Positions 24,123-32,723 of a stretch of 64,000 nt of DNA are shown here, in pieces. The notes beneath the pieces are model-generated. The model was given only the letters and a program-made list of their open reading frames with translations, searched no databases and was not told the origin of the DNA. Numbering within the stretch: position 1 is the stretch's first letter; each line of letters starts with the position of its first letter. A program made the translations under genes and the position numbers. Source of the DNA: JBFXDI01 sp050181295 (lineage in GTDB: Bacteria > Pseudomonadota > Alphaproteobacteria > Rhizobiales > Aestuariivirgaceae). The stretch covers positions 1 through 64,000 of the forward strand of contig JBFXDI010000003.1 of assembly GCA_050181295.1 (NCBI GenBank), in the 5' to 3' direction.

Positions 24123-26643
24123 CCATCGCTTCCTTCACCGCCTCCGCGAGCTGCTTCAGCGTAAAGGGCTTGGGCAGGAATGCGAACTCGTGCTCGCCCT
24201 CCAGGTTCTTGCGGAAAGCATCCTCGGCATAGCCGGAAATGAAGACAATCTTGGTGTTGACGCCGCGGTTGCGGAGCTCCTTGAGGAGCGTCGGGCCGTC
24301 CATCTGCGGCATCACCACGTCTGACAGCACGAGGTCGATCTCGGCGGCGCGCGCCTCGACGATCTCCAGCGCCCGCTCGCCCGAATCCGCCTCGATGACC
24401 CGGTAGCCGCGGGACTGGAGCGCGCGCGAGGCGAAGGAGCGGACGGCATCCTCGTCCTCGACCAGGAGAATGGTGCCCGTGCCCGTAAGGTCGGCCGGCC
24501 GCGCGTCCTTCTTCTCGTCGCGCGGCTGGACGCCGGCTTTCTTCTTCTCGAAATGGCGGGGGAGGTAAATGCGGAACGAGGTGCCCCTGCCGACCTCGCT
24601 GTCGCAGAAGATGAAGCCGCCGGTCTGCTTGACGATGCCGTAGACGGTGGAGAGGCCGAGCCCCGTGCCCTTGCCGACCTCCTTGGTGGAGAAGAAGGGC
24701 TCGTAGATTTTCGCCAGCACTTCCGGCGGCATGCCGACGCCCGTGTCGAGGATCTCGCACAGGACATATTCGCCCGGCGGCATGACATGGGGCGCGATCT
24801 TGCGCGATTCCTCGGCCAAGACGTTGGTCGTCCGGATGGTGAGCGTGCCCCCGTCGGGCATGGCGTCGCGGGCGTTGACCGCGAGGTTGATGATCACCTG
24901 ATCGAACTGGTGCAGGTCGGCCCTGACGAGGCCGAGGTCGCGGCCGTGCACCACCTTGAGCGCCACCTTCTCGCCGAGCAGCCGGCCCAGCATCTCACCG
25001 AGGTCCGACAGCACGTCGGTGAGCGAGAGGACCTCGGGCCTCAGCGTCTGCTGGCGCGAGAAGGCGAGCAGCTGCCGCACCAGGTTGGTTGCCCGGTTAG
25101 CACTCTGCTTGATGTTCATGATGTCCGCGAAGGCGGGATCGGTCGGGCGATGCTTCGCGAGCAGCAGGTCGGAGAAGCCGATGATGGCGGTGAGCATGAT
25201 GTTGAAGTCGTGCGCCACGCCGCCGGCGAGCAGTCCGACGGCCTGCATCTTGAGACTTTGCGCAAGCTGGACCTCGAGGGTGGAATGCTTGGTCGTGACC
25301 ATCGCGAAAATGAAGACGCCGGGCTCGCCGTCCTCTCCCGCCGAGAGGCGGTGCAGGAACAGTTCGCCCGTGTGCTGCTTCTCGCCCGCGAAGATGACCT
25401 CTATCGGTCCAGTCTCGGCCTTGCCACTCAAGGCCTGTTCGACCGCGCGGCGGACCGTCTCGCGGTCTGCTTCCAGCACCAGGTCCGTGAGGCGCGCGCC
25501 GCGCACCTTGCCCTGGCTCAAGACAATGAAGGCCGGGTTGGAATTGATGATCACGCCGCGGGAGTCCAGTTCCACGAGCCCCACGGGCGCGCTGTTGAAG
25601 AGCTCGAGGACCCGGTCCCGATCGCCCGCGAATACCGGCGCGATACCGACGTCGGAGCCCGCCCTGAGCACGAGCGAGCGGGAGGGCTGCGGTTCCCCGT
25701 CCGACCCGAAATCGATCCGGTGCACGACACGGACGGGCAGGGGATCGCCGTCGCTTGAGGTCAGCTCCAGCTCCAGCGTCTCGGTGACGATCTGCGCGGG
25801 CACGGGCGCGATGCTGAGGAGCAGCGTCGAGCCGGCCTCGCCCACAATGTCGGAGAGCTTGAGGCTGCCGTCGGTGGTGCGGGCGAGGTCGATGCCAAGC
25901 CATTCCGCCAGCGTGGCGTTGACATAGGCGACCTCGCCTTCGGCGGTGGTGGAGAAGAAGCCGCAGGGCGCCCGGTCCAGGTAGCTGATGATGTACTGGA
26001 GGCGGCTGAACACCTCCTCCTGGCGCGCCCGGTCGGCGGTGATGTCGGCGAGCCGCCAGAGCGAGTATTTCTGGCCGAGGCCGGGATTGATGGGCGTGAC
26101 CGACACGCGGATCCAGACGGGATGGTCGGTTTTCGCGCCGGCGGCCGCCGATCCGGCGTTCAAGCGGAACTCCTCCTGCGCGGACAGGCCTTCGCGCGCC
26201 GCCCGTGACAGCCGGTAGACGCGCTCGGCAGCATCGGGGAAGCCGGCATAGAGGTTCTCGACGCCGATCAGCCGGCCGTTCGGGGCTGTGAGCTCGGCAT
26301 AGGCGGTGTTGGCGTGCACGACGCGGCCCGAGCGGTCGCTGACGGCGCAGGCTTCGCCGATCGCATCCACGATGCCCTGAAAGAAGGCGCGCTGCTTCGG
26401 CAACCGGCCGATATGAAGGACCCCCAGCAGGGCGGCGAAGATCGCAATGAGGCCGATGAAGGCGAAGAGTCCAAGGCCGACGACGATCCAGAGCTGGTAG
26501 GCGCCGGTCGCGCGGCTTGCGGCGTAGCCAGTCCCAAGCGACAGCGCCACCGCGATCGGCAGCACCACCCACGGCCGCCTCGGTCCCTTCTGGACGCCGG
26601 CCGGCCCCTCTATCTGCATGTCGTTTACTTGCGTGGCGCTCAT
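24115..26643 (-). CDS. cckA: Cell-cycle hybrid histidine kinase CckA
   Basis: An 842-residue hybrid sensor kinase. Two transmembrane helices (about residues 28-45 and 52-75) are followed by PAS-like domains, a HisKA domain with phospho-acceptor H478 (GGVAHDFNIMLTAI), a HATPase domain (VINLAVNARDAM, DTGVGMPPEVL, GTGLGLSTVYG) and a receiver domain with D775 (LVLSDVVMPQMDG). This architecture is that of CckA, which phosphorylates CtrA and CpdR through ChpT to control the alphaproteobacterial cell cycle. The gene is monocistronic here, ending inside a palindromic repeat. In most CckA proteins the HisKA motif reads HDFNNLLT; here it is HDFNIMLT. Confidence 0.93.
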   Translation of the reverse strand: MSATQVNDMQIEGPAGVQKGPRRPWVVLPIAVALSLGTGYAASRATGAYQLWIVVGLGLFAFIGLIAIFAALLGVLHIGRLPKQRAFFQGIVDAIGEACAVSDRSGRVVHANTAYAELTAPNGRLIGVENLYAGFPDAAERVYRLSRAAREGLSAQEEFRLNAGSAAAGAKTDHPVWIRVSVTPINPGLGQKYSLWRLADITADRARQEEVFSRLQYIISYLDRAPCGFFSTTAEGEVAYVNATLAEWLGIDLARTTDGSLKLSDIVGEAGSTLLLSIAPVPAQIVTETLELELTSSDGDPLPVRVVHRIDFGSDGEPQPSRSLVLRAGSDVGIAPVFAGDRDRVLELFNSAPVGLVELDSRGVIINSNPAFIVLSQGKVRGARLTDLVLEADRETVRRAVEQALSGKAETGPIEVIFAGEKQHTGELFLHRLSAGEDGEPGVFIFAMVTTKHSTLEVQLAQSLKMQAVGLLAGGVAHDFNIMLTAIIGFSDLLLAKHRPTDPAFADIMNIKQSANRATNLVRQLLAFSRQQTLRPEVLSLTDVLSDLGEMLGRLLGEKVALKVVHGRDLGLVRADLHQFDQVIINLAVNARDAMPDGGTLTIRTTNVLAEESRKIAPHVMPPGEYVLCEILDTGVGMPPEVLAKIYEPFFSTKEVGKGTGLGLSTVYGIVKQTGGFIFCDSEVGRGTSFRIYLPRHFEKKKAGVQPRDEKKDARPADLTGTGTILLVEDEDAVRSFASRALQSRGYRVIEADSGERALEIVEARAAEIDLVLSDVVMPQMDGPTLLKELRNRGVNTKIVFISGYAEDAFRKNLEGEHEFAFLPKPFTLKQLAEAVKEAMAS

Positions 26644-26812
26644 CGCCTCCCGCCACCCCCAACCACCCGAATCACCGGCAGTATAGGGGATTTGTCACGT
26701 ACGGCGCGTCCTCCTGATTGCGCCTGGCGGGGCCCTTCCTTCGTCTTGCTTTTGCTCAGATTTGGGAGGAAACATCCCCGTCCCTCCTGACTGTCCAAGG
26801 TGTTGCCCTGCC

Positions 26813-27307
26813 ATGGAATTCGGACCCTATGTGAACTACGCCGTCGCCGCCGCCATCGTGCTGGCGCTGCTCCTCATCGCAATGTTCGTGCTGAGGGCCG
26901 TCGGCGGCCGGGTGCGCGCCCGGCAGGGAAGCCGGCTTTCGATCAGCGAATATCAGGAGGTCGACAAGCAGCGCCATTTGGTGCTGGTGCGGCGCGACGG
27001 GGTGGAGCACCTCCTGATGATCGGCGGGCCGCAGGACGTGGTGATCGAGACCGGGATCGTCTCCTCGGGCGTCGCCGCGCCTGCGCCGCAGTTCGATCCC
27101 GGCCGGCTGCCTCCAGTCCATGAATTGCGCCAGGCTCCCGTCATGGCGCGTGCGGAGCCGGAAGAGCCGAGGCCGGTTCCGCTCAGGGCCGCGCCCCGGC
27201 CGGCGGTGTTCGGTGACCGGCCGCCGGAGCCTGTCCGCCAGCAGCAGCGCGCCGAGCCGAGGCTCGAGCCCGTGAAGAGGGCTGAAGAAAGCACGCCGGA
27301 AGAATAG
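26813..27307 (+). CDS. FliO-like single-span membrane protein
   Basis: A 164-residue protein: a periplasmic stub, one transmembrane helix at about residues 6-28, then a basic cytoplasmic region with the FliO-type block HLVLVRRDGVEHLLMIGGPQD (about 61-81), and a Pro/Glu/Arg-rich disordered tail. FliO assists assembly of the flagellar export gate, but no other flagellar gene is in the window, and stand-alone proteins of this type are common in Rhizobiales. ATG 26813 begins directly before the membrane helix. It is convergent with dksA. Confidence 0.7.
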   Translation: MEFGPYVNYAVAAAIVLALLLIAMFVLRAVGGRVRARQGSRLSISEYQEVDKQRHLVLVRRDGVEHLLMIGGPQDVVIETGIVSSGVAAPAPQFDPGRLPPVHELRQAPVMARAEPEEPRPVPLRAAPRPAVFGDRPPEPVRQQQRAEPRLEPVKRAEESTPEE

Positions 27308-27336
27308 CGCCAGGTCATCCGCGGCAGGCGAGGGGG

Positions 27337-27768
27337 TCAGTCGTCCCGATAGACCCGCTCGCGGCGCTCGTGGCGCTCCTGTGCCTCGATCGAGAGCGTA
27401 GCGATGGGGCGGGCATCCAGCCGGCGCAGGCTGATGGGCTCTCCCGTTTCCTCGCAATAGCCGTAAGTGCCTTCCTCGAGGCGCTGCAACGCGGCCTCGA
27501 TCTTCGCCACGAGCTTGCGCTGGCGATCGCGGGTCCTGAGCTCTAGGGCGCGGTCTGTTTCCGTCGATGCCCGGTCGGTTAGGTCGGGAAGCGCCTGGCT
27601 GTCGTCCTGAAGGCTCTGCAGGGTCTCCCGGCTCTCGCGCAGAATGTCGTCCTTCCATTGCATCAAACGCTTGCGGAAGTAGGACTTCTGGCGCTCGTTC
27701 ATGAAAGGCTCTCTCTCGGTAGGTCGGTAGTCTTTCTCCAGTTTGGCTCCGTTCTTCTTCTTCACCAT
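27337..27768 (-). CDS. dksA: RNA polymerase-binding transcription factor DksA
   Basis: A 143-residue DksA-family protein. The N-terminal coiled coil carries the tip motif DxxDxA (D62, D65, A67), which inserts into the RNA polymerase secondary channel with ppGpp. The globular C-terminus (YGYCEETGEPI, about 102-112) has only one cysteine, C105, in place of the four that bind zinc in E. coli DksA; this reduced finger is normal in alphaproteobacteria. ATG 27768 (MVKKKNG) was preferred to 27783. A 7-bp palindrome (27788-27804) lies in its leader. Confidence 0.88.
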   Translation of the reverse strand: MVKKKNGAKLEKDYRPTEREPFMNERQKSYFRKRLMQWKDDILRESRETLQSLQDDSQALPDLTDRASTETDRALELRTRDRQRKLVAKIEAALQRLEEGTYGYCEETGEPISLRRLDARPIATLSIEAQERHERRERVYRDD

Positions 27769-27787
27769 GCAGAGATACCTCATCCCT

Positions 27788-27804
27788 GGACCGTTCGACG
27801 GTCC
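27788..27804 (-). promoter_or_regulatory. Palindrome in the dksA leader
   Basis: GGACCGT and ACGGTCC form a perfect 7-bp inverted repeat around a 3-base centre, 19 bp upstream of the dksA ATG. It could be an operator or an RNA hairpin close to the ribosome binding site. Confidence 0.3.
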
Positions 27805-28064
27805 CTATCTCGATTCGTGGGCGCCTATATATCGGCGCTCGATACACTCCACAAGCGGCCCGAACGCAATTTAATGCCGGGCGGCGAACAGGCGGCTAGT
27901 GCCCCTAGCTTACTGATTCTCATAGGCATTCCGCCGCTGCTTTTGACATAGGATCGCCAGATGACAACGCTGCAAAGGCCGTGCCGCGGCGAGGTGGCGG
28001 GTGGCCGGCACCGCCCACATGCGCTATCCACCCCGCGAAGTCACGTAGCCAGTCTGGAACCTCA

Positions 28065-28910
28065 ATGCGCTTTGAAGGCACGAATTCCTATGTCGCGGCC
28101 GACGATCTGAAGATCGCCATCAACGCGGCGATCACGCTCGAGCGGCCGCTACTCATCAAGGGCGAGCCCGGAACCGGAAAGACGGTTCTGGCGCACGAGA
28201 TCGCCTCGGCTCTCGGCGCCAGCCTCATCGAATGGCACATCAAGTCCACCACCAAGGCGGCGCAGGGGCTTTACGAATACGACGCCGTGAGCCGGCTCCG
28301 GGATTCCCAGCTCGGTGATGCGCGCGTGCACGACATCTCCAACTACATCCGCAAGGGCAAGCTCTGGGAGGCGTTCACGGCGCAGGAGCGGCCGGTGCTG
28401 CTCATCGACGAGGTTGACAAGGCCGACATCGAGTTCCCCAACGACTTGCTGCAGGAGCTCGACCGGATGGAGTTCCACGTCTACGAGACGGGCGACACCA
28501 TCAAGGCGGCGCGGCGGCCGATCGTCGTCATCACCTCCAACAACGAGAAGGAACTGCCCGACGCCTTCCTGCGCCGCTGCTTCTTCCACTACATCAAGTT
28601 TCCCGATCCGGACTCGATGCGGGACATCGTCGAGGTGCATTTTCCCGGCTTGAAGGGGCGACTGGTCAGCGAGGCGCTTTCAATCTTCTACGAGATCCGG
28701 GAAGTGCCCGGCCTGAAGAAGAAGCCCTCGACGTCCGAGCTCCTCGACTGGCTGAAGCTGCTCCTGAACGAGGACGTCACGCCGGAGATTCTGCGCGAGC
28801 GCGATCCGCGCAAGCTCATCCCGCCGCTCGCCGGCGCGCTGATCAAGAACGAGCAGGACGTGATGCTGTTCGAACGCCTCGCCTTCATGGCGAGGCGCGA
28901 GGGAAGGTAG
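28065..28910 (+). CDS. MoxR-family AAA+ ATPase
   Basis: A 281-residue AAA+ protein of the MoxR/CoxD type. Walker A GEPGTGKT is at residues 33-40, Walker B LLIDEVDKAD at about 117-126, and sensor ITSNNEKELPDAFLRRC follows, including the arginine finger region. MoxR ATPases usually work with a von Willebrand A (CoxE-like) partner encoded next door to mature metalloenzymes; here the next gene is on the opposite strand 9 bp away and no VWA gene is present. ATG 28065 begins the family-like sequence MRFEGTNSYV. Confidence 0.88.
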   Translation: MRFEGTNSYVAADDLKIAINAAITLERPLLIKGEPGTGKTVLAHEIASALGASLIEWHIKSTTKAAQGLYEYDAVSRLRDSQLGDARVHDISNYIRKGKLWEAFTAQERPVLLIDEVDKADIEFPNDLLQELDRMEFHVYETGDTIKAARRPIVVITSNNEKELPDAFLRRCFFHYIKFPDPDSMRDIVEVHFPGLKGRLVSEALSIFYEIREVPGLKKKPSTSELLDWLKLLLNEDVTPEILRERDPRKLIPPLAGALIKNEQDVMLFERLAFMARREGR

Positions 28911-28919
28911 AAAGTCTGG

Positions 28920-29294
28920 CTACTGCGCCGCCTTGCGCACGCGGGCGCCCGCCGCCTCGATCAGGTCGTCATATTGATCGAGCTGCTCGGGCGTCAGCAC
29001 CTTCGCCATGGCGGAGCGCTGCTTGCGACGATGCGCGATGAGTTCGTCCGAGGCTTTGCGGAGCTTCTCGAAGTTCGGGCGGGCGTTGATGTCGATCTTG
29101 TACTTGGCAAGGATCGCCCGGAATTCCTTGTTGCCGGTCGCCAGTATGGTGTTCACCTTGGGACGCTGCGCGGAGGTGAGCTCGAGTTTCGTGTCGACCT
29201 GGGCATCGTAGAGCGACTCCTGCGCGAAGGACGGCGCAATCAACGCCGAGGCGGACACGCACACGGCGAAACAGGTCACGAGAAGACGCGGCAT
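28920..29294 (-). CDS. Small periplasmic Spy/CpxP-like protein
   Basis: A 124-residue exported protein: signal peptide about 1-24 (SFA-QE), then an all-helical, charged region with two LTxxQ-like motifs (LTSAQRPKVNTIL and LTPEQLDQYDDL). The layout resembles the Spy/CpxP family of periplasmic chaperone-like and stress proteins, but the similarity is only structural. It is convergent with the MoxR gene and 70 bp downstream of a DUF2147 gene on the same strand. Confidence 0.72.
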   Translation of the reverse strand: MPRLLVTCFAVCVSASALIAPSFAQESLYDAQVDTKLELTSAQRPKVNTILATGNKEFRAILAKYKIDINARPNFEKLRKASDELIAHRRKQRSAMAKVLTPEQLDQYDDLIEAAGARVRKAAQ

Positions 29295-29364
29295 GGGATC
29301 CCCCCTTCAATAGGAATCTTCAAAACTCTAATCGGAAGTGAATGGAACGGCCGGCCGTGTATTG

Positions 29365-29847
29365 TTACTGCTGCGCCGGCTGATCCATGGACTGGTTTAC
29401 AGGGCCGGATACGCGAGCCCACTCCTGCGTCCTGCAGATCATGCCTGCAAACCCGCAGCCCTTCACCGATATCTGCGCGTCCGACAGCATCGTCACCGTG
29501 ACCGGGTACCTGTTGCCGTCGCGCGGATTGTAGACCTCCCCGATATAGGCATTGGGCTCATCGCCCGGCCGCAGGTCGTGCAGGATCGTGAGCCCGAGAA
29601 GCGGCGTCGAACGCAAGCCCGGGTCTGGATTATTCTTGTCGACGAGAGGACGACCCTTCTTGTCCTCGTTCTTTTGCATCCAGATGATGCGGCCGCAGGT
29701 GGCAGGGCCGCAAGGGTAGAACTCGACCTGCGATTCACCGTCCTGGACCAGGTAACGTCCGGCAGGGCTTTCCGGGGACATCTGGGCCAGCGCAGGCGTA
29801 AGCAGCCCAAGAAGCGCGGCAGCGGCAAGCGATGCAATCCGAACCAT
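29365..29847 (-). CDS. DUF2147 exported protein
   Basis: A 160-residue protein with a signal peptide (about residues 1-21) and a DUF2147 domain: GRYLVQDGESQVEFYPCG, CGRIIWM, DPGLRSTPLLGLTIL and the C-terminal MICRTQEWARV. It has four cysteines in the mature part, probably in disulfides. DUF2147 is a lipocalin-like periplasmic domain of unknown function that is common in alphaproteobacteria. ATG 29847 is the start that places the signal peptide first. Confidence 0.82.
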   Translation of the reverse strand: MVRIASLAAAALLGLLTPALAQMSPESPAGRYLVQDGESQVEFYPCGPATCGRIIWMQKNEDKKGRPLVDKNNPDPGLRSTPLLGLTILHDLRPGDEPNAYIGEVYNPRDGNRYPVTVTMLSDAQISVKGCGFAGMICRTQEWARVSGPVNQSMDQPAQQ

Positions 29848-30121
29848 GACGCCAGTTCCTCGACATTTTGCGGGGCGGCACTCGAATGTTTTTCGGGCGC
29901 CGATCATTCTTGGGCTGGCAGTGTTGCCAGCAAGTTTGGCGGACATGTGACCGCTAAAATTTGGCTATTCATCGCTGCGGCCACATCGCGAACGCCAGGA
30001 ATAGAGCGGCGTTCGCGGGATCATTCCGCGCCGGCCGACGCTACCCCGCCTGGGGTATGGCGGCCATCGGCGTGTCTCGGCATAGTCCTGCCACATCGAC
30101 AGCGATCGGGAGGGCTCCAGC

Positions 30122-31066
30122 ATGTCCGCGAAATCAAAGGCCGGCACGCCGCTGCAGGCGAGGGTGGAGGGCGGCAAGACGCCCGAGATGCAGGAGCGAT
30201 GGTACCTAAAGTCCGAGACGGGCCCGCTCAAGGATGTGCTGCTCGGGCCCGCCGAGAGCTTCCGCTGGCTCGGCATCGAGAATGCGCAGTGGTCCTCGCT
30301 GGTGCGCGACACGCTCAGGCGCGGCTATCGTTTCGACAAGCAGCTCGCCATGCGCCAGCATCGCGAGATGGTGGACGCCTATGAGAGCGCCGGCGTCGCC
30401 TGTCACTTCCTACCCGTGGACGAGCGGGTGCCGTATCAAATCTACGCCCGCGACTCCTCCTTCATGTCGCCCTATGGCGCGGTCATCTGCCAGCTCGCCA
30501 ATCCGCGCCGGCGCGGCGAATACGCCGCCGCCCTACGCTTCTACCTGGAGGCCGGCATCCCGATCTACGACATGGTTTCGGCCGGCAATTTCGAGGGCGG
30601 GGACTTCAACATCATCAAGCCCGGCGTGGCGCTTGTCGGCTACACCGACCATCGCTCGGAAGAGGTCGCGGCGCGGCAGGTGGCCGAGTGGTTCGTGAAG
30701 GAAGGCTGGGAGATCAAGTATGCGCCGATCGACCAGTTCTATGTTCACATCGACCTCATGGTATGCATGCTGAACGAGCACTGCGCGGCGGTATGCCTGG
30801 AGACGACGGACGACGACATCATCGCCTGGCTCAAGTCGAAGAAGATCGAGATCATCCCGGCCTCGTTCAAGGAGACCATGGCGCTCGGCTGCAACGTCGT
30901 GGCGCTTGGCAATGACCGCGTGCTTTCGACGCTCGGCGCCACCGATCTCAATGCGAAGATGCGGGCCGCTGGCTTCGAGGTCTACGATCCGGACATGACC
31001 ATGTTCACCTGGGCGGGCGGCGGCGTGCACTGCATGTGCCAGCCGCTCAGGCGCGAGGCCGCCTGA
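30122..31066 (+). CDS. DDAH/arginine-deiminase-fold hydrolase
   Basis: A 314-residue protein of the guanidino-group modifying superfamily (dimethylarginine dimethylaminohydrolase, amidinotransferase, arginine deiminase). Active-site residues visible are D111 (ARDSSF), the EGGD motif at 158-161, H209 (FYVHID) and the nucleophile C304 in GGGVHC. It would hydrolyse or transfer from a guanidino or N-methylguanidino substrate; the exact one is not decided by sequence, DDAH being a fair guess. A GGGAGGG ribosome binding site precedes the ATG, and a hairpin follows the stop. Confidence 0.82.
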   Translation: MSAKSKAGTPLQARVEGGKTPEMQERWYLKSETGPLKDVLLGPAESFRWLGIENAQWSSLVRDTLRRGYRFDKQLAMRQHREMVDAYESAGVACHFLPVDERVPYQIYARDSSFMSPYGAVICQLANPRRRGEYAAALRFYLEAGIPIYDMVSAGNFEGGDFNIIKPGVALVGYTDHRSEEVAARQVAEWFVKEGWEIKYAPIDQFYVHIDLMVCMLNEHCAAVCLETTDDDIIAWLKSKKIEIIPASFKETMALGCNVVALGNDRVLSTLGATDLNAKMRAAGFEVYDPDMTMFTWAGGGVHCMCQPLRREAA

Positions 31067-31084
31067 GGCGACTTCGGGCGCCTC

Positions 31085-31107
31085 GAACCGTCGTTCATCG
31101 ACGGTTC
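31085..31107 (+). terminator. Hairpin after the DDAH-like gene
   Basis: GAACCGTCG and CGACGGTTC form a perfect 9-bp stem with a 5-base loop, 19 bp after the stop codon at 31066. A short CTTT lies 5 bases after the stem, so termination is possible but weakly supported. Confidence 0.45.
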
Positions 31108-31158
31108 AGCGCCTTTGGTGCTATCTTCCGGCAGGCAACGACCCTCCGGAGGATTCGC

Positions 31159-32604
31159 ATGGGCGCGCTGGCATGGCGGCAGGGAGCTGCGACCTGGCTC
31201 GCGACCTTCGTCGCGGCAGCCTTGACGCTTCTCCATCCCGCCGCCGCGGCCGACCGGGTGGCGCTCGTGATCGGCAACTCCGCCTACAGCTCCGTCCCAT
31301 CCCTCAAGAATCCCCGCAACGACGCCGAAGCCGTCTCTCGCGCCCTCGAAAGGCTGGGCTTCAAGGTGATCGAGGGCACGGACGTCGATCAGATCGGGTT
31401 GAAGAAAGTCGTGCGCGAGTTCACGCGCGAGGTCGACAGCGCCACCGTGGCGCTCTTCTTCTATGCCGGCCACGGGCTGCAGGTGAACGGCCGCAACTAT
31501 CTCGTTCCGGTCGACGCCTCGCTCCAGAGGGAGGCTGACATCGATTTCGAGACCATGGACCTGGACTTCGTGCTGAAGCAGCTCGAGCGCAAGGACCGCA
31601 CCAACATCGTTTTCCTGGACGCCTGCCGCAATAATCCGCTCAGCACCAAGCTTGCCGCCGGCATGGGCCAGCGGTCGGTATTCGTCGGACGCGGCCTCGC
31701 GCGGGTCGACACGGGTGTCGGCACTTTCATCGGCTATGCGACCCAGCCTGATGCCGTGGCGCTCGATGGCGCCGGGTCCAACAGCCCGTTCACCGAAGCG
31801 CTGCTCAAATATATCGAGACGCCGGGGCTCGATATCGAGCTGCTGATGCGCCGCGTGCGCGAAGACGTGATAGAGGCCACGTCCGGCGCACAGGTGCCGT
31901 GGAGCAACTCCTCCCTGGTCGGCGACCGCGTGGTGCTCAAGGCGGCCGTCAAGGTCGAGGAGACCAAGCAGCAGACCGAGACTCAGACCCAGACAGGGTT
32001 CACGCCGAGCGGCGCCAGCGAGCGCGACGTGGAGATCCTGCTCTGGAACGCGGTGAAGGACTCCAACAACATCTCCTTCCTGCGCTCCTACCTTGCGACC
32101 TATCCGAACGGCAGCTTCGCCGCGCTCGCACGCGCCATAATTGACGATCTCGAGGGCCGCAAGCGCGCCAACGTGGCGCCGGAAGCGCCCAAGGCTCCTG
32201 TCACCGAAGCCGTGGAGCAGAAGCCGCAGCCGGAGGCCGAAGCCCTCAAGGAGGCGCCTGCGGAGGCTCTGAAGGAAGCGCCGGCGGAGGAGCCGAAGGT
32301 CGCGCCCAAGGTCAAGAAGACTCCCGTCGCCGTGATCGAGCCGCGCGAGCAGCCGGAGCCCAGGGTGAAGAAGGCGCCGGCGGTCCAGAAGAAAAAGAAG
32401 ATCGCGAAGCCGCGCATCGTGGAGGAGCCGCCGCCGGTGCGCAAGAAGCGGCGCGTGCAGCAGTCGCCGCGCTTCGAGGTGGAGGTCTCCGGTCCGGTTT
32501 CGAACTGCGGCTTGTGCTACCCGGATGGCATGAAGAGCTTCGGGCGCCGGCGACTCTGCGGCGTGCGCTATCAGAGCGCGCTCGCGGCAGGCGAGTGCTC
32601 CTGA
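31159..32604 (+). CDS. Secreted caspase-like (peptidase C14) protein
   Basis: A 481-residue exported protein. Signal peptide about 1-31 (AAA-DR), then a caspase p20-like domain (33-270): RVALVIGNSAYSSVPSLKN, catalytic H105 in FYAGHG and C156 in LDACRNNP. After a linker with a helical repeat (about 290-335, WNAVKDSNNISFLRSYLATY) comes an Ala/Glu/Lys/Pro-rich tail with repeated EALKEAPA, then a cysteine-containing end (NCGLCYPDG, CGVRY). The catalytic dyad appears intact, so this is a bacterial orthocaspase-type protease expected to cut after basic residues. ATG 31159 has a GGAGGA site and gives the signal peptide. Function in the periplasm is unknown. Confidence 0.87.
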   Translation: MGALAWRQGAATWLATFVAAALTLLHPAAAADRVALVIGNSAYSSVPSLKNPRNDAEAVSRALERLGFKVIEGTDVDQIGLKKVVREFTREVDSATVALFFYAGHGLQVNGRNYLVPVDASLQREADIDFETMDLDFVLKQLERKDRTNIVFLDACRNNPLSTKLAAGMGQRSVFVGRGLARVDTGVGTFIGYATQPDAVALDGAGSNSPFTEALLKYIETPGLDIELLMRRVREDVIEATSGAQVPWSNSSLVGDRVVLKAAVKVEETKQQTETQTQTGFTPSGASERDVEILLWNAVKDSNNISFLRSYLATYPNGSFAALARAIIDDLEGRKRANVAPEAPKAPVTEAVEQKPQPEAEALKEAPAEALKEAPAEEPKVAPKVKKTPVAVIEPREQPEPRVKKAPAVQKKKKIAKPRIVEEPPPVRKKRRVQQSPRFEVEVSGPVSNCGLCYPDGMKSFGRRRLCGVRYQSALAAGECS

Positions 32605-32645
32605 AGCATGATCCGGAAAAGTGTGAAGCACTTTTCCGACAAGAT
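32605..32645. repeat. Palindromic element with GCATGATCCGGAAAAGTGTG
   Basis: An imperfect palindrome (GCATGATCCGGAAAAGTG, then CACTTTTCCGACAAGATCATGC running into the next repeat). This sequence type is widespread between genes in Rhizobiales. It starts at the stop codon of the caspase-like gene and joins the family B repeat copy at 32646. Confidence 0.65.
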
Positions 32646-32720
32646 CATGCTCAACTTATTGAAGCGATCACGTTCATCCATCCGGGTCGATTTAACCCGG
32701 ATGGATCGTGATCTAGGACG
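32646..32720. repeat. Dispersed palindromic repeat, family B, copy 2
   Basis: Nearly identical to 24046-24122, differing by a few bases and a short deletion in the loop (GATTTAACCC against GATTTTGACCC). It again stands against the 3' end of a minus-strand gene, 3 bp from the permease stop codon. Confidence 0.8.
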
Positions 32721-32723
32721 AGC

